This document shows positions 37,221 through 46,749 of a DNA stretch of 64,000 bases, piece after piece. How positions within the stretch are numbered: position 1 is the stretch's first letter; every line of letters begins with the position of its first letter. A program made the translations under genes and the position numbers. The DNA lies in contig NC_014734.1 of the NCBI RefSeq assembly GCF_000183135.1, forward strand, positions 1,302,001-1,366,000, in the 5' to 3' direction. Below the pieces are notes generated by a model. That model ran no database searches and had not been told where the DNA came from. It saw nothing but the letters and a program-made list of their open reading frames with translations. This DNA is from Paludibacter propionicigenes WB4 (GTDB lineage: Bacteria; Bacteroidota; Bacteroidia; Bacteroidales; Paludibacteraceae).

Positions 37221-37253
37221 AAAAGACCTTTCATTACGAAAGGTCTTTTTTTG
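37221..37253 (+). terminator. Intrinsic terminator of nhaD
   Basis: A perfect 12-bp stem AAAAGACCTTTC (37221-37232) with 37238-37249 is followed by a T run. Apart from the glnB promoter, the gap to 37566 shows no gene. Confidence 0.92.
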
Positions 37254-37399
37254 TTTCGTTTTACTCAAAATCTATAATCAAAACCACCATAAATTTAAAT
37301 ATATGATATCATTTGCGTAATATTTAATACATAAACGTAGCTTTACGACGAAAAATCTTACATAAATGTTATTTTTAGACCGGAAACTTGTCAAATTGC

Positions 37400-37430
37400 T
37401 TTGGTAATTGAAAATAATGACATACTTTTG
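37400..37430 (+). promoter_or_regulatory. Putative promoter of the second glnB-amt unit
   Basis: TTTG at 37400-37403 and TACTTTTG at 37423-37430 with a 19-bp spacer form one of the cleanest -33/-7 pairs in the window. The leader is about 130 nt. Confidence 0.65.
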
Positions 37431-37566
37431 CAATGTGATTTACAATATGGCACATAAATAAGTAAAAAATAACCATTTTGAAGGCTAGATGATTACAAAA
37501 CACTACATTAATGTAGAATTTAAGATTCATTCGAAACATACAAAAAACTAACAAACACAAATAGAA

Positions 37567-37929
37567 ATGAAGAAAATTGAAGCAATTATCCGCAAATCAA
37601 AATTTGAAGATGTAAAACGGGCGCTTTACGACGCCGGCATCGAATGGTTTTCCTACTGGGACATTACAGGACTTGGAAAATCAACAGAAGAACAGGTTGT
37701 ACGAGGTCAGGTTTTCAAGTCAGGCTACATTCAACGACGCATGGTATCCATTGTAGTACGCGACGTTAATTTAGAGAAAACAATCAACGCTATTCTTGAT
37801 TCTGCCTGGACAGGAGAAACAGGAGACGGTAAATTATTCGTTTACGATATAGAGGACACATATCGTATCCGTACCAAAGAATCAGGACCGGAAGCATTGT
37901 ACAACAAAGACGAATCGACAAAAAACTAA
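37567..37929 (+). CDS. P-II family regulator with tyrosine-free T-loop
   Basis: The 120-residue P-II protein (MKKIEAIIRKSKFEDVKRAL, TGETGDGKLFV) is close to the one at 33070. Its T-loop reads VVRGQVF (residues 44-50), so both tyrosines of the classical YRGxxY are replaced by Val and Phe. Uridylylation at Tyr51 is therefore impossible, and control must rely on ligand binding alone. It lies 12 bp before the second amt gene, so it is very likely that channel's dedicated regulator. Confidence 0.93.
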   Translation: MKKIEAIIRKSKFEDVKRALYDAGIEWFSYWDITGLGKSTEEQVVRGQVFKSGYIQRRMVSIVVRDVNLEKTINAILDSAWTGETGDGKLFVYDIEDTYRIRTKESGPEALYNKDESTKN

Positions 37930-37941
37930 AAAACGAAGAAA

Positions 37942-39312
37942 ATGAAGAAATATATTTTATCACTTATAGCATTATTAACTTTATTTAGCTCAACACTTGT
38001 AGCTCAAACTCCAGCAGTGACAGCACCAAAAATCGACAGCGGAGATACCGCATGGATGATTGTTGCAACTGCTTTTGTATTATTGATGTCGATTCCCGGG
38101 CTAGCGCTTTTTTACGGCGGATTAGTACGTCGCAAAAACGTTTTAAATGTATTCATGCAAGTTTTTATCCTGGTTGCTGTTATCAGCGTCGAATGGGTAA
38201 TAATTGGTTATAGCAATGCATTCAGCTCTAATCCTATAGAAGCTCTTAAACCGTACATAGGGGGATTTGACTGGGCATTTTTAAATAACATCGGAATAAA
38301 TGACTTAAGTCCGTATTTTATTTCTCATTCACAGACAGCCGCAGATGGATCAGCCGTAGGAACCATTCCTCACATTGTATTTATCATGTTCCAATGTATG
38401 TTTGCGGTTATTACACCGGCACTTATCATCGGTGCTTTTGCTGAACGTATCAATTTTAAAGGATTCTTGATCTTCTCAGTACTTTGGTCAATTATTATCT
38501 ACAATCCGGTTGCGCACTGGGTATGGTCAGGCGATGGTTGGTTGTTTAAACTGGGAGCACTTGATTTTGCAGGAGGTACCGTTGTTCACATCAATGCCGG
38601 TGTTGCAGCCATAGTAACTGCAATCATGCTTGGCAAACGCAGAGATTACAAAGGTCATGCTATACCAGCTCACAACATTACCTATGTGGTTATAGGTGCA
38701 GGCCTGCTTTGGGTAGGCTGGTTCGGATTTAACGCAGGTAGCGGATTGGCCGCCGATGGACTTGCAGCCAACGCATTAATGGTTACACATATAGCAGCCG
38801 CAGCCGCAGCTTTGACATGGGCATTATTAGACTGGATTATTGACAAACGCCCAACCGTAGTTGGTATAAGCACAGGAGCAGTAGGTGGTTTAGTAGCTAT
38901 CACTCCGGCAGCAGGATTTGTTGGTGTTACCGGTGCATTAATTATCGGAGTTGTAGTATCATTAATTTGCTTCTGCATGGTAGCATACGTAAAACCTAAG
39001 TTAGGATACGACGATTCATTAGATGCATTTGGTGTTCACGGTGTTGGAGGTATGATTGGAGCTGTATCGACAGGCATTCTAGCTACCCCTGCAATTCAGG
39101 CAGCGTATAGCGGAGCAGCGTATGGCAACCTACACCAACTTTGGGTACAACTAATCGCTATTGGTGCCACAATCATATTTTCTGGAATTGGAACGTTTAT
39201 CCTCTTCAAGATTGTTGATAAAACCGTAGGTTTGCGCGCTTCCGACAAGCATGAAGCAATCGGACTGGATGAAACTCAACATGGAGAAACTGCTTACACC
39301 AATTTTGATTAA
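37942..39312 (+). CDS. amt: Ammonium transporter (second copy)
   Basis: The 456-residue inner-membrane Amt channel has a signal-like N-terminus ending at LVAQ, then helix 1 (WMIVATAFVLLMSIPGLALF) and YGGLVRRKNVLNVFMQ. Further signatures are FMFQCMFAVITPALIIGAFAERI-type residues, the pore His in FAGGTVVHINAG and GWFGFNAGSGLA, and DAFGVHGVGGMIG near the end. It is closer to the classical AmtB layout than the 513-residue copy at 33464. It is co-transcribed with its P-II gene. Confidence 0.95.
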   Translation: MKKYILSLIALLTLFSSTLVAQTPAVTAPKIDSGDTAWMIVATAFVLLMSIPGLALFYGGLVRRKNVLNVFMQVFILVAVISVEWVIIGYSNAFSSNPIEALKPYIGGFDWAFLNNIGINDLSPYFISHSQTAADGSAVGTIPHIVFIMFQCMFAVITPALIIGAFAERINFKGFLIFSVLWSIIIYNPVAHWVWSGDGWLFKLGALDFAGGTVVHINAGVAAIVTAIMLGKRRDYKGHAIPAHNITYVVIGAGLLWVGWFGFNAGSGLAADGLAANALMVTHIAAAAAALTWALLDWIIDKRPTVVGISTGAVGGLVAITPAAGFVGVTGALIIGVVVSLICFCMVAYVKPKLGYDDSLDAFGVHGVGGMIGAVSTGILATPAIQAAYSGAAYGNLHQLWVQLIAIGATIIFSGIGTFILFKIVDKTVGLRASDKHEAIGLDETQHGETAYTNFD

Positions 39313-39341
39313 GAGCAGACTATAAGTTTCAAAATTAATCG

Positions 39342-39371
39342 ACAGGCTATTCTGTTGAAAGAATAGCCTGT
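39342..39371 (+). terminator. Hairpin after the second amt
   Basis: ACAGGCTATTC (39342-39352) pairs perfectly with 39361-39371. Only a short T stretch follows, so it is a weak terminator or 3'-end stabiliser. Confidence 0.6.
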
Positions 39372-39665
39372 TAAACATAATTATCACATTAATCAATCAT
39401 TATAATTCACATTAATCACGCTTGCATTGTCACAAAAACAACTAAAATCAACGCAAGTGTCATTACGCTTCCAACCATTTGAAGACTCTGAAACTTTACA
39501 TGCCATAAGAAATATTAGTTTCAATAAAAATAATAAATTGATATTTAATTCACTCTTAAACTTTCAATCAACTCAAATAAACAGGAGAAAAATAATGATT
39601 TGATTATCGATAATCTTTTTTTTATTATATGAAATAGAAAACGATGCAAAAACTATCATTTTTAT

Positions 39666-39673
39666 TATTTTTG
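39666..39673 (+). promoter_or_regulatory. Putative -7 box (TATTTTTG) of glnN
   Basis: TATTTTTG lies 82 bp before the glnN ATG, the same octamer as in the porin-glnB promoter. The gap 39372-39754 also holds AGGAGAAAAATA followed by ATG-ATT-TGA (39583-39603), a two-codon frame with an unusually good RBS. I see no gene there. Confidence 0.5.
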
Positions 39674-39754
39674 CATAGATTTTATTACATTACGTCAGAT
39701 AAGAGTATATAAAAAAAATAAATCCATAAAATTTAACCCACAAAAAATAAAATT

Positions 39755-41950
39755 ATGTCATCATTAAGATTTAATGCAGTAGAAGAAGCTTTTAAGAAAA
39801 AAGCACTTGAAGTTACAGCACCTTCAAAATTTACATCCGACTATTACGGAAAGTATGTTTTCAACAGCGCAGCGAAAGCGAAATATCTTTCAAAGGACAC
39901 GCTGAAAGCATTAAACAACGTTATTAACAAAGGTGCAACATTGGATATTGCTCTGGCAAATCAAATTGCTGCAGGGATGAAACTTTGGGCTACTGAATTA
40001 GGCGCAACACACTATACACACTGGTTCCAACCATTAACTGATGGAACTGCCGAAAAGCACGATTCATTTATTGATTATGCAGGAGCTCCGGGTGAAGATA
40101 TTATTGAAGATTTCTCAGGAAAATTATTGGCTCAACAAGAACCTGACGCTTCTTCTTTCCCTAACGGTGGTATCCGCAGCACTTTCGAAGCTCGCGGCTA
40201 TACTGCATGGGATCCATCTTCTCCTGCTTTCGTAGTAGATGACACATTGGTTATTCCTACTATTTTCTTCTCTTACACTGGTGAATCTTTAGACTTAAAA
40301 GCTCCATTATTGAAAGCTCTTGCTGCTGTTGATAAAGCTGCTGTAGAAGTATGTCAATTGTTCGACACTAATGTAAAAAAAGTAAATGCCAACCTGGGTT
40401 GGGAACAAGAGTACTTCCTTATTGATGAAGGTTTGTACGCAACACGCCCTGACTTAGTATTGACAGGTCGCACTTTGATGGGACACGAATCAGCTAAGAA
40501 TCAACAATTGGAAGATCACTATTTCGGTGCAGTTCCAAGTCGTGTGGCTGCTTACATGAAAGATCTTGAATTTGAAGGTTACAAATATGGTATTCCATTA
40601 AAAACCCGTCACAACGAGGTAGCTCCTAACCAATTTGAGTTGGCTCCTATCTTTGGCGAATGTAATCTGGCAGTTGACCAAAACCTATTGGTTATGTCAA
40701 TCATGAAGAAAGTTGCCCGTCGTCATGGATTCCGTTTGTTGTTGCACGAAAAACCATTTGCAGGTATCAACGGTTCCGGTAAACACAATAACTGGTCATT
40801 GAGCACTGACACCGGTGTTATTCTTTATGCTCCGGGAAAAACTGCAGAAGAAAATCTTCAATTCATCACTTTCATTGTAACAACACTGAAAGCAGTACAC
40901 AAACACAATGCATTGTTGAAAGCTTCTATCATGACAGCTCAAAATGCTCACCGTTTGGGTGCTAACGAAGCTCCTCCTGCAATCATTTCTGCATTCCTTG
41001 GTTCACAATTGACTGCTATTCTGGACAAATTGGAAAACAGCACAAGCGAAGAAGCTATCCTGATTGATGACAAGAAAAAACTGAAATTAGATATTCCACA
41101 TATCCCTGAAGTATTCCTTGATAATACAGATCGTAACCGTACTTCACCATTTGCTTTCACCGGAAACCGTTTCGAGTTCCGTGCAGTTGGTTCTTCAGCT
41201 AACTGTTCTTCAGCAATGACAGCTTTGAATACTGCTGTGGCAGCTCAATTGGTTGAGTTTAAAGCAGAAGTTGATGCTAAAATTGCAGCAGGCTCAAGCA
41301 AAGAAAAAGCCATCTTTGATGTTATCAAAACTTACATCAAAGAGTCTAAAGCGATTCGTTTCGACGGTAACGGTTATAGCGATGAGTGGAAAGTTGAAGC
41401 AGCAAAACGTGGTTTGGATTGCGAAACAAGTGCTCCTAAAATTGTTGAAGCTTACACCAGCAAATCAAGTATTGAGCTTTTCACCAAAACAGGTGTATTA
41501 ACTGAAAAAGAGCTTGAATCTCGTAACGAGGTGAAATGGGAAACTTATACTAAGAAAATCCAAATTGAATCTCGCGTATTGGGCGACTTGGCTATTAATC
41601 ATATTATCCCTGTAGCTACCCGCTATCAATCACTTTTATTGGATAATGTATTCAAAATAAAAGCTGTATTTGATGCTGAAAAAGCAGCTAAAATTTCCGC
41701 TAAAGACTTGGCTCTTATTGAAGAAATTGCAGAAAGAACAGCTATTATCAAAGAAAATGTTGATGCAATGATTGAAGCTCGTAAAGCTGCTAATGCTATT
41801 GAACATGAAGACAAGAAAGCCAATGCTTATCACGATGTAGTATTACCATATTTTGATGTTATTCGTTACAATATCGATAAACTTGAATTAATTGTTGACG
41901 ATGAAATATGGACATTACCTAAGTATAGAGAATTGCTTTTCATTCGATAA
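39755..41950 (+). CDS. glnN: Glutamine synthetase type III
   Basis: The 731-residue GSIII makes glutamine from glutamate, ammonia and ATP. This is the long type typical of Bacteroidota, not the 470-residue GSI. Landmarks are NLGWEQEYFLID (metal-binding Glu), KTRHNEVAPNQFELAPIFGE, HEKPFAGINGSGKHNNWSL (glutamate/ammonia site), RLGANEAPPAI and DNTDRNRTSPFAFTGNRFEFR. The C-terminal helical part is complete. It lies between the P-II/amt units and the GOGAT genes, consistent with one ammonium-assimilation region. Confidence 0.97.
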   Translation: MSSLRFNAVEEAFKKKALEVTAPSKFTSDYYGKYVFNSAAKAKYLSKDTLKALNNVINKGATLDIALANQIAAGMKLWATELGATHYTHWFQPLTDGTAEKHDSFIDYAGAPGEDIIEDFSGKLLAQQEPDASSFPNGGIRSTFEARGYTAWDPSSPAFVVDDTLVIPTIFFSYTGESLDLKAPLLKALAAVDKAAVEVCQLFDTNVKKVNANLGWEQEYFLIDEGLYATRPDLVLTGRTLMGHESAKNQQLEDHYFGAVPSRVAAYMKDLEFEGYKYGIPLKTRHNEVAPNQFELAPIFGECNLAVDQNLLVMSIMKKVARRHGFRLLLHEKPFAGINGSGKHNNWSLSTDTGVILYAPGKTAEENLQFITFIVTTLKAVHKHNALLKASIMTAQNAHRLGANEAPPAIISAFLGSQLTAILDKLENSTSEEAILIDDKKKLKLDIPHIPEVFLDNTDRNRTSPFAFTGNRFEFRAVGSSANCSSAMTALNTAVAAQLVEFKAEVDAKIAAGSSKEKAIFDVIKTYIKESKAIRFDGNGYSDEWKVEAAKRGLDCETSAPKIVEAYTSKSSIELFTKTGVLTEKELESRNEVKWETYTKKIQIESRVLGDLAINHIIPVATRYQSLLLDNVFKIKAVFDAEKAAKISAKDLALIEEIAERTAIIKENVDAMIEARKAANAIEHEDKKANAYHDVVLPYFDVIRYNIDKLELIVDDEIWTLPKYRELLFIR

Positions 41951-41986
41951 GTAACGAAGGTTAATAACCCTCTTGATCAAATTAAG

Positions 41987-42030
41987 AATAGTGGGAAAAC
42001 CTTTTTAAACTAAGGGTTTCCCACTATTTT
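41987..42030 (+). terminator. Intrinsic terminator of glnN
   Basis: A roughly 14-bp stem AATAGTGGGAAAACC (41987-42001) pairs with 42015-42028, with one bulged A, and ends in Ts. It separates glnN from gltB. Confidence 0.8.
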
Positions 42031-42117
42031 GCGACATATACAATAAAACAAAAAACACGAACTATAAGCCGTATACATGTGTTTATAAGTGTATCAAAAA
42101 AGACTAAATAAAAGACA

Positions 42118-45100
42118 ATGACTAGTTCAAATCCATTTCTATCCGACGAATATGAGCAGCAATCGCTCTATTCACCCCAGAATGAGCACGATGCTTGTGG
42201 TGTTGGCTTGGTATTAAATATTCACGGCGAAAAATCGCATGACATTGTTGCCAATGGACTACAGGTTCTGGAAAACATGGTTCACCGTGGAGCTGAAAGT
42301 GCCGACAACAAGACAGGTGATGGTGCAGGTATTCTGTTGCAAATTCCACACGAGTTTATATTATTACAAGGTATCCCTGTTCCAGCCAAAGGTAAGTACG
42401 GAACCGGGCTTGTTTTTCTTCCAAAGGATGCAAAAAAACAAGAACTTTGTATCAACGTGATTAAAGAACACATTGAAAAAGAAGGTTTATCACTGTTAGC
42501 TATCCGTGATGTACCTGTAAATAGTCATATACTCGGCGAAATATCTGCCTCAAACGAACCGGCTACTAAACAGATATTTGTAACAGGCTGCAATTCTCAA
42601 CAAGAACTGGAATTAAAACTTTACGTACTTCGCAAGAAAATAGAAAATGCGATGTACAAAACGGCGATTGCTAAAGATCGCAGTTTCTACATTGTTAGTC
42701 TTTCTACTAAACAAATGATTTACAAGGGTATGTTGACGTCTGAACAACTACGTGAATACTACCCTGATTTATCCGATAAAAATTTCACAAGTGCTATTGC
42801 TCTTGTTCACTCTCGTTTCAGTACCAATACATTCCCAACCTGGGATTTGGCTCAGCCATTCCGTATGTTGGGACACAACGGAGAAATTAATACCATCCGT
42901 GGTAATCGCCAATGGATGGAATCTCGTGAAAGTGTTCTTAAATCCGATCAACTTGGAAATCTTCAGGAATTATATCCTATTTGCCAACCTGGCATGAGCG
43001 ATAGTGCAACGCTTGATAATGCACTCGAATTCCTTGTTATGTCAGGTAAAAGCTTACCACACGCTATGGCTATGCTTGTGCCTGAAAGCTGGAACAAAAA
43101 AAATCCGATTTCCGATAACCTGAGAGCGTTTTACGAATACCACAGTACCTTTATGGAACCATGGGATGGTCCTGCATGTTTACTGTTCAGTGATGGACGC
43201 TATGCCGGAGGTATGTTGGATCGTAACGGATTGCGCCCTGCCCGCTACCTTGTAACGCACGATGATATAATGGTAATCGCATCCGAAACCGGAACTTTAG
43301 AATTTGATCCTGCCAATATAAAAGCAAAAGGTCGTCTGAAACCAGGTAAAATGGTTATGGTTGATACTGAGCTGGGACAAATTTTCTATGATAACGAATT
43401 AAAAGAAGGTTTAGCAAAAGCATTCCCATACAGAGACTGGTTGAACCAAAATTGTGTAAATATTGATGATATTTCGTCCGGTCGTAGTGTAAAAAGCGAA
43501 CTGAACAACTATAAAACAATACTCAACGCGTTCGGTTATTCGAAAGAAGATATCGAAAGATTGATTCTTCCTATGGCCAATGATGGTTATGAACCAACTT
43601 CGTCGATGGGTAACGATGTTGCCTTGTCAGTTTTTTCTGACAAACAACAACGCTTGTTCAACTATTTCCGTCAACAGTTTGCTCAGGTAACCAATCCGCC
43701 AATTGACCCGATTCGTGAAGAATTGGTTATGTCATTGACCGGATATATTGGTTCTGTTCACCAGAATCTGTTGGAACCTGCGCACGATATCTGTAAAATG
43801 GTAAAACTGAAGAGCCCTGTATTGACCAACTCTCAGTTCGACATATTGATGAATCTGAACTATAAAGGATTCTACACCATTTCATTGCCTATGCTTTTCG
43901 ACCCTAAGGGCGGAGCTGCAGGTCTTGAGAAAGCCATTCAGGAGCTTTGTCTTTCTGTAGAAAAAGCGGTAGATGATGGTAAAAACTACATTGTATTGAG
44001 CGACCGTGGTGTAGACGCCACTCATGCTCCAATACCATCGTTGCTCGCCGTTTCTGCTGTTCACCTATATCTGGTACAGAAACGTAAACGTATGCAGATA
44101 GACATTGTGGTAGAATCAGCCGAACCACGTGAAGTAATGCACTTTGCATTATTATTTGGATTCGGTGCTAATGCTATCAATCCGTATATGGTTTTTGCCA
44201 TAATTAATGACAGCATTAAAGCAGGCGAAATTCAGATGGATATGGATACAGCCAAGAAACATTATATCAAAGCTGTAAATAAAGGTTTGCTCAAAGTATT
44301 ATCAAAAATGGGTAACTCTACACTGCGTAGCTATCGTGGAGCGCATATTTTCGAAGCTATTGGAATCTCATCCAAACTGCTCGACAAGTACTTTACCGGC
44401 ATTACCTCTGCCATTCAGGGTATTGATATTGAAGATGTGGCTGCTGAGGTTATTAAACCTCACTATGATGCTTTCTTCCCTGCCGAAGGAGTTGATACCA
44501 CTCACTTGAAAAATCTTGGTAATTATGCTTACCGTCGTGATGGAGAACAACACGCCTGGAATCCTGAAACGATAGCACGCTTACAAATAGCATCTAAAAC
44601 AAACGATTATAAAAAGTACCGCGAATACGTAGAAGCTGTTGACGGCAAACCAACGCCAATATTTATCCGCGACTTGATGGACTACAAACGTAATCCTATC
44701 AGCATTGATGAAGTAGAACCTATTGAAAGCATCACCAAACGTTTCGTTACAGGTGCTATGTCGTACGGTTCAATCAGCCGCGAAGCTCACGAGGCGATGG
44801 CTATGGCCATGAACATTTTGGGTGGACGCAGTAATACCGGTGAAGGTGGAGAAGATCCTGAACGTTACAAAAAGCGTGAAGACGGTTTGAGTACCCGTAG
44901 TGCTATTAAGCAGGTTGCTTCAGGACGTTTTGGTGTAACTGCCGAATATCTTGTAAATGCAGATGAAATACAGATAAAAATTGCTCAGGGAGCTAAACCG
45001 GGTGAAGGCGGACAGCTACCGGGTCATAAAGTAGATAAAATCATTGCAAAAACCCGTCACTCTATTCCGGGCATTTCATTGATTTCACCTCCACCCCACC

Positions 45101-46650
45101 ACGATATTTACTCTATTGAGGATTTGGCTCAGCTGATCTACGATTTGAAAAATATCAACCCTACAGCCATCATAAGTGTAAAACTTGTATCGGAAACAGG
45201 AGTTGGAACCATTGCTGCCGGTGTGGCAAAAGCAAAGGCCGACTTAATTCTTATCAGTGGTGCTGAAGGTGGTACTGGTGCAAGTCCTTCAAGTTCTATC
45301 AAACATGCCGGACTTCCGGTAGAAATTGGTTTGGCGGAAACACAACAAACACTTGTATTAAACAACCTGCGCGGACAAATACGCTTACAAACCGACGGAC
45401 AGCTCAAAACAGGTCGCGATATTATTCTTACTGCGCTTATGGGTGCCGAAGAATACGGATTTGCTACCAGTGCATTGTTGATTCTGGGTTGTGTAATGAT
45501 GCGTAAATGTCACTTAAATACTTGTCCGGTAGGTGTTGCTACGCAGGATGAAGTGCTACGTAAACATTTTACCGGTAAACATGAATATCTTGTAAACTTC
45601 TTCCGTTTTATCGCTCAGGATGTTCGTGAACATTTGGCGCAAATGGGATTCCGCAGCATGGACGAAATAATTGGACGTGCAGACTTGCTGGTTCGCAAGA
45701 AAATTGAAGGAGCCACTCCTAAGATTGAAAAAGTAGATTTGAAAAAAATCATGTTCTACCCTACGAATAACAGCAATGCCATTCGTCAGGTAAAAACACA
45801 GGATCACAAACTGGATAATGTGTTGGATCGTGAGTTAATCAAAAAATCACTTCCTGCACTGGATCTCTGCATGCCTGTTCAGATCAAATCGAAAATTAAA
45901 AATACCGACCGTACTGTGGGTGCAATGCTTTCGGGCGAAATAGCCAAACGTTACGGACAAGCAGGACTACCTGAAGATACCATTAAAGCTTACTTTACAG
46001 GATCGGCCGGTCAGAGTTTCGGAGCATTCCTCAGCAAAGGAACTTACTTCGAATTGAACGGTGAAGCCAATGACTATGTAGGTAAAGGACTTTCGGGTGG
46101 TAAAATTGTGGTGAAAGCACCTAAAGAAAGTACTTTCAGCCCAGAAGAAAACATCATTGCCGGTAATACCATTCTGTATGGAGCTACATCAGGCGAAGTG
46201 TATATCAACGGTGTGGTTGGCGAGCGTTTCTGCGTTCGTAACTCCGGAGCTATAGCTGTAGTTGAAGGAGCAGGTGATCACTGCTGCGAATATATGACAG
46301 GTGGACGTACCGTGGTGCTCGGACAAACAGGACGTAACTTTGCTGCCGGTATGAGTGGTGGTGTTGCTTACGTACTCGACGAAGTTGGTAATTTCGACTT
46401 TTTCTGTAACATGGAAATGGTTGAACTATCGCTTATAGAAGATAGCATGGACAGTAAAGAAGTGCAGGGATTAATCTCTAACCACTACAAATACACCAAC
46501 AGTAAACGTGCTAAACAAATTCTGGACAACTGGAGCTTCTATGTTGATAAATTCAAAAAAATTGTTCCGATAGAATACAAGAAAGTATTGCAGGAAGAAA
46601 AAATGGAAGCTATCAACAAAAAGATTGCTCAGGTAGAACGCGATTATTAA
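42118..46650 (+). CDS. gltB: Glutamate synthase, large subunit
   Basis: The 1510-residue GOGAT alpha subunit forms two glutamates from glutamine and 2-oxoglutarate. The N-terminal Ntn-type glutaminase begins at the conserved HDACGVGLV. The nucleophile is Cys27, so a 26-residue propeptide is expected to be removed. The FMN-binding synthase core follows (RFVTGAMSYGSIS, GGRSNTGEGGEDPERY, LISGAEGGTGASPSSS). The 3Fe-4S cysteines are in GCVMMRKCHLNTCPVGVATQ, and the C-terminal GXGXG beta-helix domain is complete (GGKIVVKAPK, GATSGEVYINGVVGERF). It lies 99 bp before gltD, with a hairpin between them. Confidence 0.97.
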   Translation: MTSSNPFLSDEYEQQSLYSPQNEHDACGVGLVLNIHGEKSHDIVANGLQVLENMVHRGAESADNKTGDGAGILLQIPHEFILLQGIPVPAKGKYGTGLVFLPKDAKKQELCINVIKEHIEKEGLSLLAIRDVPVNSHILGEISASNEPATKQIFVTGCNSQQELELKLYVLRKKIENAMYKTAIAKDRSFYIVSLSTKQMIYKGMLTSEQLREYYPDLSDKNFTSAIALVHSRFSTNTFPTWDLAQPFRMLGHNGEINTIRGNRQWMESRESVLKSDQLGNLQELYPICQPGMSDSATLDNALEFLVMSGKSLPHAMAMLVPESWNKKNPISDNLRAFYEYHSTFMEPWDGPACLLFSDGRYAGGMLDRNGLRPARYLVTHDDIMVIASETGTLEFDPANIKAKGRLKPGKMVMVDTELGQIFYDNELKEGLAKAFPYRDWLNQNCVNIDDISSGRSVKSELNNYKTILNAFGYSKEDIERLILPMANDGYEPTSSMGNDVALSVFSDKQQRLFNYFRQQFAQVTNPPIDPIREELVMSLTGYIGSVHQNLLEPAHDICKMVKLKSPVLTNSQFDILMNLNYKGFYTISLPMLFDPKGGAAGLEKAIQELCLSVEKAVDDGKNYIVLSDRGVDATHAPIPSLLAVSAVHLYLVQKRKRMQIDIVVESAEPREVMHFALLFGFGANAINPYMVFAIINDSIKAGEIQMDMDTAKKHYIKAVNKGLLKVLSKMGNSTLRSYRGAHIFEAIGISSKLLDKYFTGITSAIQGIDIEDVAAEVIKPHYDAFFPAEGVDTTHLKNLGNYAYRRDGEQHAWNPETIARLQIASKTNDYKKYREYVEAVDGKPTPIFIRDLMDYKRNPISIDEVEPIESITKRFVTGAMSYGSISREAHEAMAMAMNILGGRSNTGEGGEDPERYKKREDGLSTRSAIKQVASGRFGVTAEYLVNADEIQIKIAQGAKPGEGGQLPGHKVDKIIAKTRHSIPGISLISPPPHHDIYSIEDLAQLIYDLKNINPTAIISVKLVSETGVGTIAAGVAKAKADLILISGAEGGTGASPSSSIKHAGLPVEIGLAETQQTLVLNNLRGQIRLQTDGQLKTGRDIILTALMGAEEYGFATSALLILGCVMMRKCHLNTCPVGVATQDEVLRKHFTGKHEYLVNFFRFIAQDVREHLAQMGFRSMDEIIGRADLLVRKKIEGATPKIEKVDLKKIMFYPTNNSNAIRQVKTQDHKLDNVLDRELIKKSLPALDLCMPVQIKSKIKNTDRTVGAMLSGEIAKRYGQAGLPEDTIKAYFTGSAGQSFGAFLSKGTYFELNGEANDYVGKGLSGGKIVVKAPKESTFSPEENIIAGNTILYGATSGEVYINGVVGERFCVRNSGAIAVVEGAGDHCCEYMTGGRTVVLGQTGRNFAAGMSGGVAYVLDEVGNFDFFCNMEMVELSLIEDSMDSKEVQGLISNHYKYTNSKRAKQILDNWSFYVDKFKKIVPIEYKKVLQEEKMEAINKKIAQVERDY

Positions 46651-46700
46651 ACCGTCAGAAAGTTGACAAGTTGACGAGTAAACATAAAAATAAATTTTAA

Positions 46701-46733
46701 AACTTGTCCGGAATATAATCTTCCGGACAAGTT
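46701..46733 (+). promoter_or_regulatory. Perfect hairpin between gltB and gltD
   Basis: A 13-bp perfect stem AACTTGTCCGGAA (46701-46713) pairs with 46721-46733. It lacks a T run, so it does not look like a full terminator. It could mark an RNA processing or attenuation point that sets the gltB to gltD ratio. Confidence 0.6.
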
Positions 46734-46749
46734 CTAACAATAAAACATC

